From contig NZ_LXYU01000003.1 in NCBI RefSeq assembly GCF_001952075.1, forward strand, positions 434,001 to 498,000: DNA of 64,000 nucleotides. Direction: 5' to 3'. Origin of the DNA: Ditibartonella apis. GTDB taxonomy: Bacteria; Pseudomonadota; Alphaproteobacteria; Rhizobiales; Rhizobiaceae. Positions 47,323-57,800 of this stretch are shown here, one piece after another. Numbering within the stretch: position 1 is the stretch's first letter; every line of letters starts with the position of its first letter. The translations under genes and the position numbers were made by a program. Under the pieces are notes generated by a model. That model was given only the letters and a program-made list of their open reading frames with translations. It did not search any database and had not been told where the DNA came from.

Positions 47323-47624
47323 ATTTTTACGACAAGTTGGTCGGCCCAATCTTGTAAAAAGGAGTAAACATCGTCAATGATTTCGTGAACCGGAGCATCA
47401 TAGGTTTCGGATAGAGAAAGAGCAATTTCGTGTGCAGTTCTCTTTCCGTCACAAAGCCGCAATATATCAAGTCCGATTTCATTCGGCCAAAACACTTTTT
47501 CCGGTGAAAGCAGCGCATAAGCTTTTCTCACCGGTTCATATTGGATTCGCACGTGATGGAACAATTCCGGGCGACTTTCGTCGCTCAGAATTTTTCTTTG
47601 TTTTGTCAAACGGTTCGTCATCAT
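47319..47624 (-). CDS. pqqD: PQQ biosynthesis peptide chaperone PqqD
   Basis: Binds PqqA and presents it to PqqE. 101 residues, with a winged-helix-like PqqD fold: KAYALLSPEKVFWPNEIGLDIL, then LCDGKRTAHEIALSLSETYDAP and DVYSFLQDWADQLV. Both ends overlap the neighbours by ATGA-type junctions, so pqqC, pqqD and pqqE are translationally coupled. ATG 47624 is the start in the overlap; ATG 47621 follows at once. Confidence 0.93.
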   Translation of the reverse strand: MMTNRLTKQRKILSDESRPELFHHVRIQYEPVRKAYALLSPEKVFWPNEIGLDILRLCDGKRTAHEIALSLSETYDAPVHEIIDDVYSFLQDWADQLVVKI

Positions 47625-48379
47625 TCGTTTGATGTACCACGAAAAGCGCCGGGGGGAATGCGTCCGGCTTCTCCGTAAGCATAATCCAGCGCATCAAGCA
47701 TTGACCAGAGCACACCGGTTTTAAAGATCAAAGCATCTATGACGGCCTGCTGTTTTTCGGGCGTATTTGCATGTTCGCGCACATAGGCCAATGAAAAACT
47801 TGAATCCTTCGGTGCCTGCGTCAATCTCGGTTTGAAATAGGCCAATGTCTCTTCGCTCACATAAGGATATTTTGACAAAATACCCGGAACACGTTCGGCA
47901 ATGATTGTCGGTGAAAACAACTCCGTTAATGAAGAGGCAACACCTTCGAGAAGCGGCCTTTGGCGGCAGAAGTTGACATAAGCTTCGACAGCAAAACGCG
48001 TTGACCAAAGAGCCTGTCTTTCGCTTTTGACCACCTCTTCATCAAGTCCCAAACCGGTGGCAAGTTTCAACCAGCGCGCAACGCCGCCATCCAGTCCGTT
48101 TGTGCCATCATGATCGCTAATTCTGCGGCGCCATTCAGCACGAAAAACCGGATCTTTGGAATTCATCAGAATTGCCGCATCCTTTCGCGGAATGGCTGCC
48201 TGATAACAATAGCGGTTCAATGCCCAGGCTTGAAGTTGCAATTTCGTCATTTTGCCAGCCATCATCATTTTATGATGGGGGTGGTTGATATGGTAACGTT
48301 CTTTCCCGATCTGACGTAGTATTTTTTCAAGCTCGTCAGGTGTCAAGCCATTGCGGGCGATATTATGATAATCAGTCAA
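47621..48379 (-). CDS. pqqC: Pyrroloquinoline-quinone synthase PqqC
   Basis: Cofactorless oxidase that performs the last step, ring closure and oxidation to PQQ. 252 residues, all-helical. Seen: ERYHINHPHHKMMMAGKMTKLQLQ, then NRYCYQAAIPRKDAAIL, SDHDGTNG, and SLTELFSP with IIAERVPGI, all typical of PqqC. The start lies 8 bases inside pqqB. Confidence 0.96.
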   Translation of the reverse strand: MTDYHNIARNGLTPDELEKILRQIGKERYHINHPHHKMMMAGKMTKLQLQAWALNRYCYQAAIPRKDAAILMNSKDPVFRAEWRRRISDHDGTNGLDGGVARWLKLATGLGLDEEVVKSERQALWSTRFAVEAYVNFCRQRPLLEGVASSLTELFSPTIIAERVPGILSKYPYVSEETLAYFKPRLTQAPKDSSFSLAYVREHANTPEKQQAVIDALIFKTGVLWSMLDALDYAYGEAGRIPPGAFRGTSNE

Positions 48380-49307
48380 AATTTATCTCCATTCCGTCAA
48401 ATGCAACTTCCCAGCCGGATTGTTCGACTTCATGACGTTCAGCCGAATGATCATCAAGGACCGGATTACTATTGTTGATATGAATAAATATTTTTCTAGA
48501 AACTTTTGCGTTACGCCAGGCTTCGATAGCGCCGTCTGAGCCCGATATCGACATATGGCCCATACGTTGTCCGGTTTTGGGGCCAAGGCCGGCTTTTATC
48601 ATCTCGTCATCGCGAAATAACGTGCCGTCAAAAAACAGGCAATCGCTATTTTCTGTTTGATTTTTGACCAAGGAACTTACCCTTGCACAACCCGGAATAT
48701 AGGAAACCGAGCGATTGTTTTCCTTGTCAAAAATTCTGACGCCGATTGTATCTTCAGTTTCCGAACCAAAATTCTTTTTCTTCTTGTCTTCCAGAAAAAG
48801 TGCAATTTTCCCCGGAACAGGAAAAGCCCTGATCTCGAGGCCGGTAGGTTCATTATTGACATCGGAAATCTTGGTTAACCTGTTAAGCGGCAATATTATT
48901 TTCTTGACTATTGCCGGATCCAGAATGTTGAAAACGGGATTATTGTCGAGCACATTGATAACCCGTTCTGTTGCGTAAATGACAAATGGTTCTCTTTCCC
49001 GCATCGTCAAAAGGCCGGCGATATGATCAATATCGGCATTGGTGAGAACGACTGCTGAAATCGGTGTCGAACGCAACAGTCCATTCGGGTCGGGGAAAAG
49101 TTCCGGAGTCGAATTGATTTGCTGGCGTAAATCGGGCGAGGCGTTGAAGAGGATCCAATGTTTTTTATCTACCGAGGCAATGATGCTTGATTGCGTGCGA
49201 GGTAAAAAACCCGGTTGATGATTGCGCGCATTGCGGCTCAGATAATAATTGCAATTCCATTGCGGAAAGCCGCCGCCTGCTGCTGATCCTAAAACTTTAA
49301 TATACAT
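48372..49307 (-). CDS. pqqB: PQQ biosynthesis protein PqqB (metallo-beta-lactamase fold)
   Basis: Iron-dependent hydroxylase of the metallo-beta-lactamase fold acting on the PQQ precursor. 311 residues from ATG 49307 (MYIKVLGSAAGGGFPQWNC is the usual PqqB N-terminus; the frame extends further up). Seen: VVLTNADIDHIAGLL (metal ligands), FFDGTLFRDDEM, GHMSISGSDG, and IHINNSNPVLDD. It follows pqqA after 218 bases that hold a 13-bp stem-loop. Confidence 0.95.
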   Translation of the reverse strand: MYIKVLGSAAGGGFPQWNCNYYLSRNARNHQPGFLPRTQSSIIASVDKKHWILFNASPDLRQQINSTPELFPDPNGLLRSTPISAVVLTNADIDHIAGLLTMREREPFVIYATERVINVLDNNPVFNILDPAIVKKIILPLNRLTKISDVNNEPTGLEIRAFPVPGKIALFLEDKKKKNFGSETEDTIGVRIFDKENNRSVSYIPGCARVSSLVKNQTENSDCLFFDGTLFRDDEMIKAGLGPKTGQRMGHMSISGSDGAIEAWRNAKVSRKIFIHINNSNPVLDDHSAERHEVEQSGWEVAFDGMEINFD

Positions 49308-49486
49308 AATGAATTGTCTGATTTGGCATTTTTTTGACTTGGCGATATTGCCAAAACTTTGAAACAACCGGCATTAGAAATATTCTGCAAAAATATTGAA
49401 GATGAATATCCGGTCAATTCATATTTTTAACTTTACGGGTTAAATGCCGAAATGTTGTATCAGCCGACATAAAACCGAATGAAGTG

Positions 49487-49517
49487 CTACGCCTGCAGAA
49501 AAAGTCTGCAGGCGTAG
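49487..49517 (-). promoter_or_regulatory. Stem-loop between pqqA and pqqB
   Basis: CTACGCCTGCAGA (49487-49499), a 5-base loop and TCTGCAGGCGTAG (49505-49517): a perfect 13-bp stem starting 9 bases after the pqqA stop. On the minus strand no T run follows. A structure here would favour pqqA RNA over pqqBCDE RNA, either as a partial terminator or by protecting the 3' end, as reported for other pqqA genes. Confidence 0.75.
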
Positions 49518-49525
49518 CGGTCATA

Positions 49526-49621
49526 TTAACGTTTGTTCTTTACTTCCGCCGGCAAGTAACGGGAAATTTCCATTCCTGCAGCAACTTGACACATAGACGG
49601 TTTTTTCCATGTTTTTTTCAC
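49526..49621 (-). CDS. pqqA: PQQ precursor peptide PqqA
   Basis: A 31-residue ribosomal peptide from which PQQ is made. It starts at GTG 49621 with GGAG nine bases upstream, begins MKKTWKKPSMCQVAAGMEIS and ends RYLPAEVKNKR. The GMEIS-RY segment keeps the Glu-x-x-x-Tyr pair that PqqE cross-links, and TWKKP and LPAEV match other PqqA peptides. Position 11 is Cys, where many homologues have Val or Glu. It is first in the pqqABCDE order. Confidence 0.93.
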   Translation of the reverse strand: MKKTWKKPSMCQVAAGMEISRYLPAEVKNKR

Positions 49622-49704
49622 GATTTTTCTCCTTCAATATTCGGGTTTATTGCTTCTGCCGGATAGACCGGAAGAAGCCTTTTAAAAAGGGCAGAATGTC
49701 CCTT

Positions 49705-52152
49705 TTATTTGTTATCCGGCAAACTATAGGCGATGACCAGATCGGAACGGTTTTTGTTGGTTCCTGTGCGTGTGGCACCACCCACAACGGCAACGATATA
49801 CTGTTTTCCATCTTTGCCGATATATGACATTGGTGCACCTTGTCCACCAACGGGCAGGCGCCCGCGCCAGAGTTCTTTTCCTGTGTCGCTATCAAATGCA
49901 CGGATGTAATAATCAAGCGAACCATGGAAGAAGGTCAATCCACCACCGGTAACAAGCGGTCCGCCCATTGTCGGCATCCCGAGCGGAATGTAAACACCGG
50001 GGACAAATCCATGAACCGGTGCATCCTGAATGGAACCAAGCGGTACCTGCCATTTTGTTTTTCCGGTAACAAGGTCGATAGCCGTCAATGAACCGAATGG
50101 CGGTTTAAAGCACGGTACACCAAGTGGCGAAACGAACATAGAGCGTTCAACACCCCAAGGAGTGCCGGTTTGCGTTGAATATTCGCCTTCTGTGGTCGGC
50201 TTCAAACCGATTTTCTTGGCAACATCCTGTTTAATGAAACGGCCCCATTGTGCCATGCGGATATCATTGACGATAAGCGTACCGGTTGCAGCGTCAATAG
50301 CGCCGCCACCCCAGTTCATGCCACCGTAATAGCCGGGGAAAATAAGAGTCCGTTTCTTATCCGATAATGGTGTCCATTCACCTTCCCAACGCATCGATTT
50401 GAATGCGATACGGCAAACGAGCTGATCGAAGATTGTGGCACCCCACATATCGGATTCTTTAAGTCTTTCAGTACCAACCGAAAGAGCCGAGAAAGGTTGT
50501 GTCGGTGCAACATTCATGCCTGGCATTGCATCTGTGGCTACAGCGCGTTGCTCGACCGGATAGACCGGTTGGCCATTGCGACGATCAAGTACAAAAATCT
50601 CGCCACGTTTTGTCAACTGGATGACAACCGGTACAACGGAACCATCGGGTCTTGGGAGATCATAAAGAATAGGCTGGGAAGAAACATCATAGTCGAACTG
50701 GTCGATATTGGCAGTTCTAAAATGCCAGGCTTCTTTACCTGTTTTTATGTCTACCGCGACGATAGAGTCGTTATATTCATCCGAATAAGGGTGGCGATTA
50801 CCTGTCCAGAAGTCCGGTGTCTGATTACCTGTCGGGAAATAGACAAGGTGGAGCTTCGGATCATAGGCGGCTGTGCCCCAGAAATTCGGTGTTTCAGGCG
50901 CATAGGTCTGACCGGCTGGTAGCGGAGTGCTGTCTTTTGCACCGCGCGCTGCATCCCATGCCCAGAGAATTTTACCGGTAATGGCGTCAAAACCACGGAC
51001 AACACCGGAAGGTTCACCAACCGTCAGGTTATCGTTCAAACGTCCACCAACGACAATTACGCCATCGGCAACAAGCGGAGCGGAGGTGATATTGTACGAG
51101 CCCTGATCGCTTGTCGGCGGCTCTTTTGTAAGACCTACAGTCAGGTCAACAAAACCATTGTCGCCGAAGCCGTCACAAAGCTTGCCGGTTTCCGCATCAA
51201 GTGTGAAGAGACGTGCGTCAATTGTGGTTACAACAATACGTTTGCGGCAAACTGTCGGAAGGGCAGCCTGACTATTGCTGCTGTGTTCATTATCACCGTT
51301 TGATGCTGAATGATTGGCAGCAGCTTGTTCATACTGCTCAGTGAGGTCCGTATAGCCAACGCCACGGCATCTCTTCCAGCCTTTTGTACTCTGGAAGATT
51401 TTCGGCTTCGGATCATATTTCCATTTTTCAGTTCCGGTTGTTGCATCAAGTGCAATAATCTTGTTGAGCGGCGTGCAAAGGTAAACTGTGTCATCCACTT
51501 TCAGCGGAGTGACCTGATATTCCGCTCCGTCGATTGCAAGATCGCCTGTATGATAAGTCCAGGCAACTTTCAAATCCTTGACGTTGGATTTGTTGATCTG
51601 GTCGAATTGTGCATAACGGTTGCCTTTGGTGTTGCGCCCCCATGCAGGCCAATCATTTCCACTGTCCTTGCCGGCATCGCTATAGACAACCGGTGACTTT
51701 TCGCCACTTGCTGTTACCAATGCATGCGGATGCGGCATATTGGCGAGAACCGCAATAACAGCGATGGCGAGTACAACAGAACTGATCGTTGCGAACATTG
51801 CTGAAAATGACTTTGAGCCATTTTTCTTGAGCAATGCCGGCGAAATAATGGAAACGACCAAAGCAAAAACAAGAAATACCATAATTCTTGGCACAAGTTG
51901 CCAAAAATCAAAGCCGACTTCCCAGAATGCCCATAAAAGATCAACTATGAGAAGTCCGTAGGCAACCCATAAAGCCGTTGAACGGCGTCTATAGACATCA
52001 AAGCCGATGACGATCATGGCTATACCCGCAATGGCATAAAACCAGGAACCGCCCAATGCTATGAGCCAAACACCTCCAAAGGTGAGCGCCAACCCTAAAA
52101 GTAGGGCAATAATACCAAGGACGCGAAGCGCCCAAACTTTCCAATTCGTCAT
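49705..52152 (-). CDS. Membrane-bound PQQ-dependent dehydrogenase, glucose/quinate/shikimate family
   Basis: Oxidises a polyol or sugar in the periplasm with PQQ and passes electrons to ubiquinone. 815 residues. Five membrane helices (about 1-145) precede an eight-bladed beta-propeller: DWPAWGRNTKGNRYAQFDQIN, GVVRGFDAITGKILWAWD, DQFDYDVSSQP, LTKRGEIFVLDRRNG (active-site Lys) and DMWGATIFDQLVCR. Compared by eye with E. coli Gcd, the region equal to TAHQRLF (His262) reads TPLNKII, and the HHDLWD region reads NIDQFD. The glucose-site His residues are thus absent, which leans to quinate/shikimate (QuiA). GGGAG precedes ATG 52152. Confidence 0.93.
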   Translation of the reverse strand: MTNWKVWALRVLGIIALLLGLALTFGGVWLIALGGSWFYAIAGIAMIVIGFDVYRRRSTALWVAYGLLIVDLLWAFWEVGFDFWQLVPRIMVFLVFALVVSIISPALLKKNGSKSFSAMFATISSVVLAIAVIAVLANMPHPHALVTASGEKSPVVYSDAGKDSGNDWPAWGRNTKGNRYAQFDQINKSNVKDLKVAWTYHTGDLAIDGAEYQVTPLKVDDTVYLCTPLNKIIALDATTGTEKWKYDPKPKIFQSTKGWKRCRGVGYTDLTEQYEQAAANHSASNGDNEHSSNSQAALPTVCRKRIVVTTIDARLFTLDAETGKLCDGFGDNGFVDLTVGLTKEPPTSDQGSYNITSAPLVADGVIVVGGRLNDNLTVGEPSGVVRGFDAITGKILWAWDAARGAKDSTPLPAGQTYAPETPNFWGTAAYDPKLHLVYFPTGNQTPDFWTGNRHPYSDEYNDSIVAVDIKTGKEAWHFRTANIDQFDYDVSSQPILYDLPRPDGSVVPVVIQLTKRGEIFVLDRRNGQPVYPVEQRAVATDAMPGMNVAPTQPFSALSVGTERLKESDMWGATIFDQLVCRIAFKSMRWEGEWTPLSDKKRTLIFPGYYGGMNWGGGAIDAATGTLIVNDIRMAQWGRFIKQDVAKKIGLKPTTEGEYSTQTGTPWGVERSMFVSPLGVPCFKPPFGSLTAIDLVTGKTKWQVPLGSIQDAPVHGFVPGVYIPLGMPTMGGPLVTGGGLTFFHGSLDYYIRAFDSDTGKELWRGRLPVGGQGAPMSYIGKDGKQYIVAVVGGATRTGTNKNRSDLVIAYSLPDNK

Positions 52153-52437
52153 TTATACTCCCAATCTTATTGGATTACCCCAGCGTTTAATCAAGTAACG
52201 AACAAATTTTCGGCGCATTGCTTCGCTAGATTTTGCCCGCTTGCTTAACCGACTAGCAATTACATTGAGAAAACAAAGGCCTAAAACCTTTCAAAATGCA
52301 CTCAGCTTGAAAATACTTGGACCCTATTTAAGCTGCGACATTTTGTCTCTAATTTTGTCTAGTCTGACAATAGCAGAGCGGCAAGATGTGCTGCTTCACT
52401 AAAATGACGCAATTGAGGCAATTAAAACCTTGCCTTT

Positions 52438-53475
52438 TCAAATATTTGTTTTGCAAAAAATTTTAAATTCTGGCTGTTTCAGATGAGTACCGTGATTTCC
52501 CGCCAGAATCGGGGCTGCTGCGTTGGCTATCGCCCATGCGACTTGTGTATCGACATCCTGATCAAGAACGAAGTCAATCACGTCTTGTTGAAGAAGCAAT
52601 TTGTGCTGATCACTCAATTCATGGCTGATCCACTTTGGCCGGTCGGGCATTTTTTTCAAAATATTGCCGATAGCGTCCGGTGAGTGGACTGTTGAATATA
52701 TTCCTACGATATGATGCTTTTTGAATGTCTCGAGCACAATTCTACTCGTCATATCGTCATCTTCATTGGTTTCGTGAATGATGACCGGATAATGCTGGTC
52801 GATTATTTTCAGAAAGCCGACAACACGATCGCGATGTTCCCGCCTTTTCATAGAGCCTTGAATAACAAGAATCTCTCCGTCATCACGTAATATTCCATTC
52901 ATCAACTGTCCGGCAGTTTGTCCCTGAACAAAATTGTCAACTCCGCCATAAAGATGGTCGACATCAATCGGTACGTCATTGACAATCGTGACAATTTGCT
53001 CGCCACGTTTCGCCACCTCACGAAGTGCAGGGATTGCAGCTTCATCCGATCCGGCTGCTATAATCAGTGCATTGCGTTGAAAAGGGGGCGTCAGAATTGC
53101 TCTATAAAGACCGTCATGGTCCCCTTCGGGAATGAGCGTACGGTGCAATGAAATATATGACGGTAAGTTGCGGGCGTGAATTTGCGCAAATGAATCAATT
53201 TCACCCCACAAGGGTGAATGGTTGTGGGGCCCGTTTTTAGGAATAATAAGTTCGATGCGGTATGTACCGTGCCAGAGATCCGGCAGAACGCGTTTTATGC
53301 CAAGTTCCCGCGCAGCAGCAATAATTTTTTTGCGGGTTGCTTCCGATACGCTTCCACGTTCGTTCAAAACACGATCGACCGTGCTTCGGCTCATCCCTGC
53401 CAGCCTTGCAATATCAGATGTGTTTACACGCTTAATGGCTGCTTTTCCCAGGTTTGAATAGGCTATGGCTGACAA
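52438..53475 (-). CDS. LacI-family transcriptional regulator
   Basis: Repressor with an N-terminal LacI helix-turn-helix (about 16-60; VNTSDIARLAGMSRSTVDRVLNE split over the motif) and a periplasmic-binding-type effector domain (about 70-345). The sensor half includes NALIIAAGSDEAAIPALREV and VDNFVQGQTAGQLMNG, as in sugar- or polyol-responsive members. The start is TTG 53475 behind a strong GGGAGGAG site. No sugar operon is next to it: the membrane PQQ dehydrogenase lies 285 bases downstream on the same strand. Its target is unknown; control of that dehydrogenase is a possibility. Confidence 0.9.
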   Translation of the reverse strand: MSAIAYSNLGKAAIKRVNTSDIARLAGMSRSTVDRVLNERGSVSEATRKKIIAAARELGIKRVLPDLWHGTYRIELIIPKNGPHNHSPLWGEIDSFAQIHARNLPSYISLHRTLIPEGDHDGLYRAILTPPFQRNALIIAAGSDEAAIPALREVAKRGEQIVTIVNDVPIDVDHLYGGVDNFVQGQTAGQLMNGILRDDGEILVIQGSMKRREHRDRVVGFLKIIDQHYPVIIHETNEDDDMTSRIVLETFKKHHIVGIYSTVHSPDAIGNILKKMPDRPKWISHELSDQHKLLLQQDVIDFVLDQDVDTQVAWAIANAAAPILAGNHGTHLKQPEFKIFCKTNI

Positions 53476-54865
53476 AAACGCTCCTCCCGAAAATATATCC
53501 CGAAAATTGATATCGAAATTGCATTGAAGAAATATTGCAATCCTTTTTCAAAGACCTGAAAACACAGTGAAGCAGATCAAACGTGTCCGGAATTAGGAAT
53601 ATCTAGAATACGATGAGCTTTTCGATTGACGTTTTGCATCTCTTTAAAAATGGAGTTTAATAATAACATAAAGCTTGATTTGAAAATCTGTTTTCCCGCC
53701 CTGTAACAATTTTTTGAAGAGATGAAATATTTTTAGAAACAAATATAATATTGTGAATGTCTATTAATTCAAGTAAATAAACGTGAATAAATTATCTAAT
53801 ATATATTATGAAAAATAGTTTAAACTGAATAGTATTATTTTTTTATTAAAATATATTAATATATAATCAATTTAAAATTATAAAAATTCCTCTCATATTA
53901 TTATTCGGTTTTCAAATTGCAAAACCTCGCAAATTCTCGGGGCGTTATTCAACCTGTTCACCCTGATAAATGATAATGCTGGACAGGATGCTTTCCAGAG
54001 GTTTTGCCTGAAATTTTCATGACCCATATGTTTTTTATGGGCTCTTTTTGTCGGCTCCTTTATATCGGCTACGCTTGTAGATTGGGTATTTATTAACGCC
54101 GTCTATTTCAACTTCTATCATCACCTCCACATGTTGGTTTTATAGAGTCTGAGAAAAGTATAATTTTTAACCGCATTTCCATAGAACGCGTCACACCTGA
54201 TTGCAAACCGCTTTTGTGACGAACAACAGCGATCGTTTAATGTGATCTTTATCCGGTTTTCGACACCGGCAATTTATGAGTGATAAACTTCAATCAATCG
54301 GGATTTTTTAAAAATTCAGCTCGCTTTAAAAGGGGTGGCGAGTAATTAAATCTTGTCCAATTAAAACAAGCTTGAAAATTGCTGCCGACAGATCGGGCGT
54401 TTCTGAAAACGCGTTCAATTACGGTCATCAAATCAGTTATCAATGACATTTTGAATTGCGGTATCAGCTCTCGATACGTCGCGAATGAGATTTCAGATTT
54501 AATCGAATTGGTTATTGTCCGAAAGTATTATAGATTCGCTAAGAAGTCGCCAAGCTTCAATCTGAATGTGGACGATCAAAAAGCATAATCTACTCTAGGT
54601 TGATTTATCTGTTTGAGTGCTAAAAAATCGAGAAAATAACGATTTTTCATTATGTTACAGAGATTTATCCTATAAGAAGAAGATTTTTTTCAACTATAAA
54701 TGAAAACAACTGTGATAAATTAGCCAAAGAATAGCATAAAATTAACTAAAACTATTTTTTTCTGCTTGATCTGAACTTGAATTTATGTGCGTGTTATGCT
54801 TCGGAATTTTAAAAGGAGCTGGTCTGTCGTTATCAGCAAATAATTCTCAACGGGGCATTTTCATA
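53476..54865. other. 1.4-kb gene-free AT-rich region before the autotransporter
   Basis: No recognisable gene; the 69-codon frame 54379-54588 has no family features. 53761-53880 is extremely AT-rich (13 G or C in 120 bases by my count). A weak terminator-like hairpin, CCCATA-N7-TATGGG and then a T run, lies at 54023-54048. The region should contain the autotransporter promoter. Confidence 0.5.
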
Positions 54866-57800
54866 ATGAATAAGAAATATTTCAGTACAACAGTGTCGGC
54901 TTTGACGTTGGTATTGGCGGTTGCAGGGGCAAATATGTCCACTGCATGGGCTGAAGAAATCACATATAATGGTACTGAGGCTGATTATAACAATTACCAT
55001 AGTGAAGATAACGGAACTTACGTGACATCTCACTTGAGTGGTCAGGGAAATACAGTCACGATAGATAATACGAATAATTTGACAGATGACTATAAAGCTC
55101 CCGATACCGTTGCAGGAGCATCAGTAAGGAACCGGACTACTTCAGGAAATACCGTTAATATCCAGGGAAAAGCGAAAGTTACCGGAGATGTTTATGGAGC
55201 AATTGTCGGGGAAGGCGATTTTGTTGCCGACGGCAATAAAGTTATTATAACCGACGGTCAAATTGGTGGCCCAGTTATGGGCGGCATTTCCAACGATGGT
55301 AGCGCCAACAATAACAGCGTCGAGTTTTCCGGAGGAAATGTTGCCGGAGAGATCTTCGGCGGAGCTGGGGCGACCGGTGCATCTGGCAACACTGTGACAC
55401 TAAATGGAGGAACAGTATCCAGAGTTACTTATGGTGGCAGTTCATCAAGTGGAGATGTCAAAAATAATTCCGTTGTGGTCAAAAGTGGCAGCTACGGAAA
55501 TAATATTTTCGCCGGTTACACGAACGCTACAGGTGTAGTTGACAACAACACATTAACCCTGAATAGCGGTACGACTACTGTTTTGGTTGCAGGCGGTGCA
55601 TCTTCCAAGGGTGCGTCGGTTTCCAATAATCACGTCATTATGGATGGCTCGGCAATAGCATCACAGATTGCAGGGGGATTTATTTTTGGAGAAGCCGAAC
55701 AGGGTGCTGCCGATGGAAATAGCATAACCATTTCCGGTACCAGCACTGTAAATTCATCTGCTTATGGCGGATCAGTTGACGTAGGTAATGGTTCAGCAAC
55801 AAATAATGTGACAACGATTTCGGGAAATGCCAATGTCGCTGAGGCCGGGGGCGGCATTGCGCTGAATGGCACAGCACAAGGAAATAAACTCGTCATCAAT
55901 GGGGGAGCGGTTCAACGTGGCTACGGCGGGGTGTCCATGCACGGCTCAGTGAAACAAAATACGGTTGAAATGTCTGGGGGGACAGTAGCGAATCAGATTA
56001 TTGGCGGACGCTCGCAATATAGTGGCAACAATCCGAATGCTGTCAGCGTGTCAGGTAATCAGGTTACCATTACCGGTGGAACTGTCGAGGAAGATGTTAT
56101 GGGCGGCGGAGCCGACACAGCGGGTAATGTGACAGGTAATGCCGTTACCATGAGTGGCGACGGAACAAACGTAAAAGGAAATCTCGTTGCCGGTCTTAGT
56201 AAATTGGGCGATGTATCCGATAACACTGTCACGTTAAACGGCGGTTCGGTCGGGAAATTTGTTGTCGGGGGACAAGCAACGAATGGCCGTGCTGATCGTA
56301 ACGTAATTAATGTTACCGGAGGGTCTGTCAGCGGCAATATTTTCGCCGGTCAAGCTAACAAGGGTACTGATAAGAATGAGGTTCATGTTTCTGGCGGGAC
56401 AATCAATGGGCAGATTACAGGGGGCTATTCAACAAACAGTTCAAGCACAAATAATGTTGTCACGGTCAAGAAGGTCACTGTTACAGGTGATATAACTTCC
56501 GGCTACGTTGAGAAGTTGGAGAATACCGAAGGATCGGGTAACGTCGAAGGCAATTCGCTTACGATTTCTGATGAAGCAAAAATTGAGGCATCGCCTGAGA
56601 ATGACACCAAAAACGTAAACGTGGTTACCAGCGGCTATACACAATCTGGCTTGGCATTAAAAAATACTTTGTTGGTGACCTCGAAAGCCGAAGTTAATAA
56701 GGGCGTCGTGGCAGGTGTTTCCGAAAATGGTAATGTAAGCGAAAATTCGCTCACTATTAGTGGGGGAGCACATTTATTAAGATACGGTGTAGGCGGTAAA
56801 ACACTTATTGGTGATGCGACAAACAACAGCGTGTCGATTGAAGATGCGACTATTGATGGCAATGTTTACGGTGGTGTTACGTCAAATGGCAATGCCACGA
56901 ATAATTTGATCACTTTAACAGGTGGAAATGTAAAAATCGGCGGCACTGTTTACGGTGGTTTTTTTGATGGCGAGACCAGATCGGCCGGGGATGTCTTTAC
57001 CGGCAATACATTGAACCTCGTTCACTTCCGCGGCGAGTTGGGGGGCATTGAAAACGTACAAAATTATAATTGGATTTTGCCGAAGGATGTTGTCAATAAT
57101 GATGCTCTGGTTCGCATTACCGGCGAAAACCCCGTTAATCTTTCCAACACGACGCATAAAGTCGCAATTGACAACGATGGTAATCGCCTGACTGTTGGCG
57201 ACAAAATTACGCTTATTGATAAAACTGCCAATGCACCGACATCTACTATGGAAGTCAAACAAGGCAATTTCCTGATCTATGACATGAAGGCAGAACAATC
57301 CGGTGATGGTTATGTTCTAACCGCTCAAAACAGTGAGGCTGTTAAAGAGGAACACTCTGGCGATACCAACAATGGAGGAAACAACGGCGGAGAGAATACG
57401 TCCAACAATAGCGGAAGTAGTAATGCCAATGGTAGCGGCCATAATAGCAACAATGCAGGTTCAAACGGGGGAGAGAATACAGTCGGTAACAGCGGCAATA
57501 CCGGTGCTAACAATGGGGCCAATGCCAATCAAAACAATGGCAATTCCGGCAACACTTCCAATACTGGCAATTTGCCTAATGTTAATATCGGTGGAACTAA
57601 CAACACCGGAAATACAGCGCATGGTGAGCAGGGCGAAAGCGGCAACCGCGAGCTTGCAGGTCGTATCAATCCGCAAACAAAGGCCTTTTCTGAGGGGCGT
57701 GTAGCGTCTCTGGGCTTCTTGAATCAAGGAGCAGATTTGATTGCAAATTCCGGCATTCGTGCAGCCAAAAGTTCTGTTGCAGAGGGGCGCAATAATCCAT

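Noticed and set aside
54379-54588. 69-codon frame before the autotransporter
   Set aside because: No family similarity that I can see and located in a gene-poor AT-rich region; kept as intergenic.
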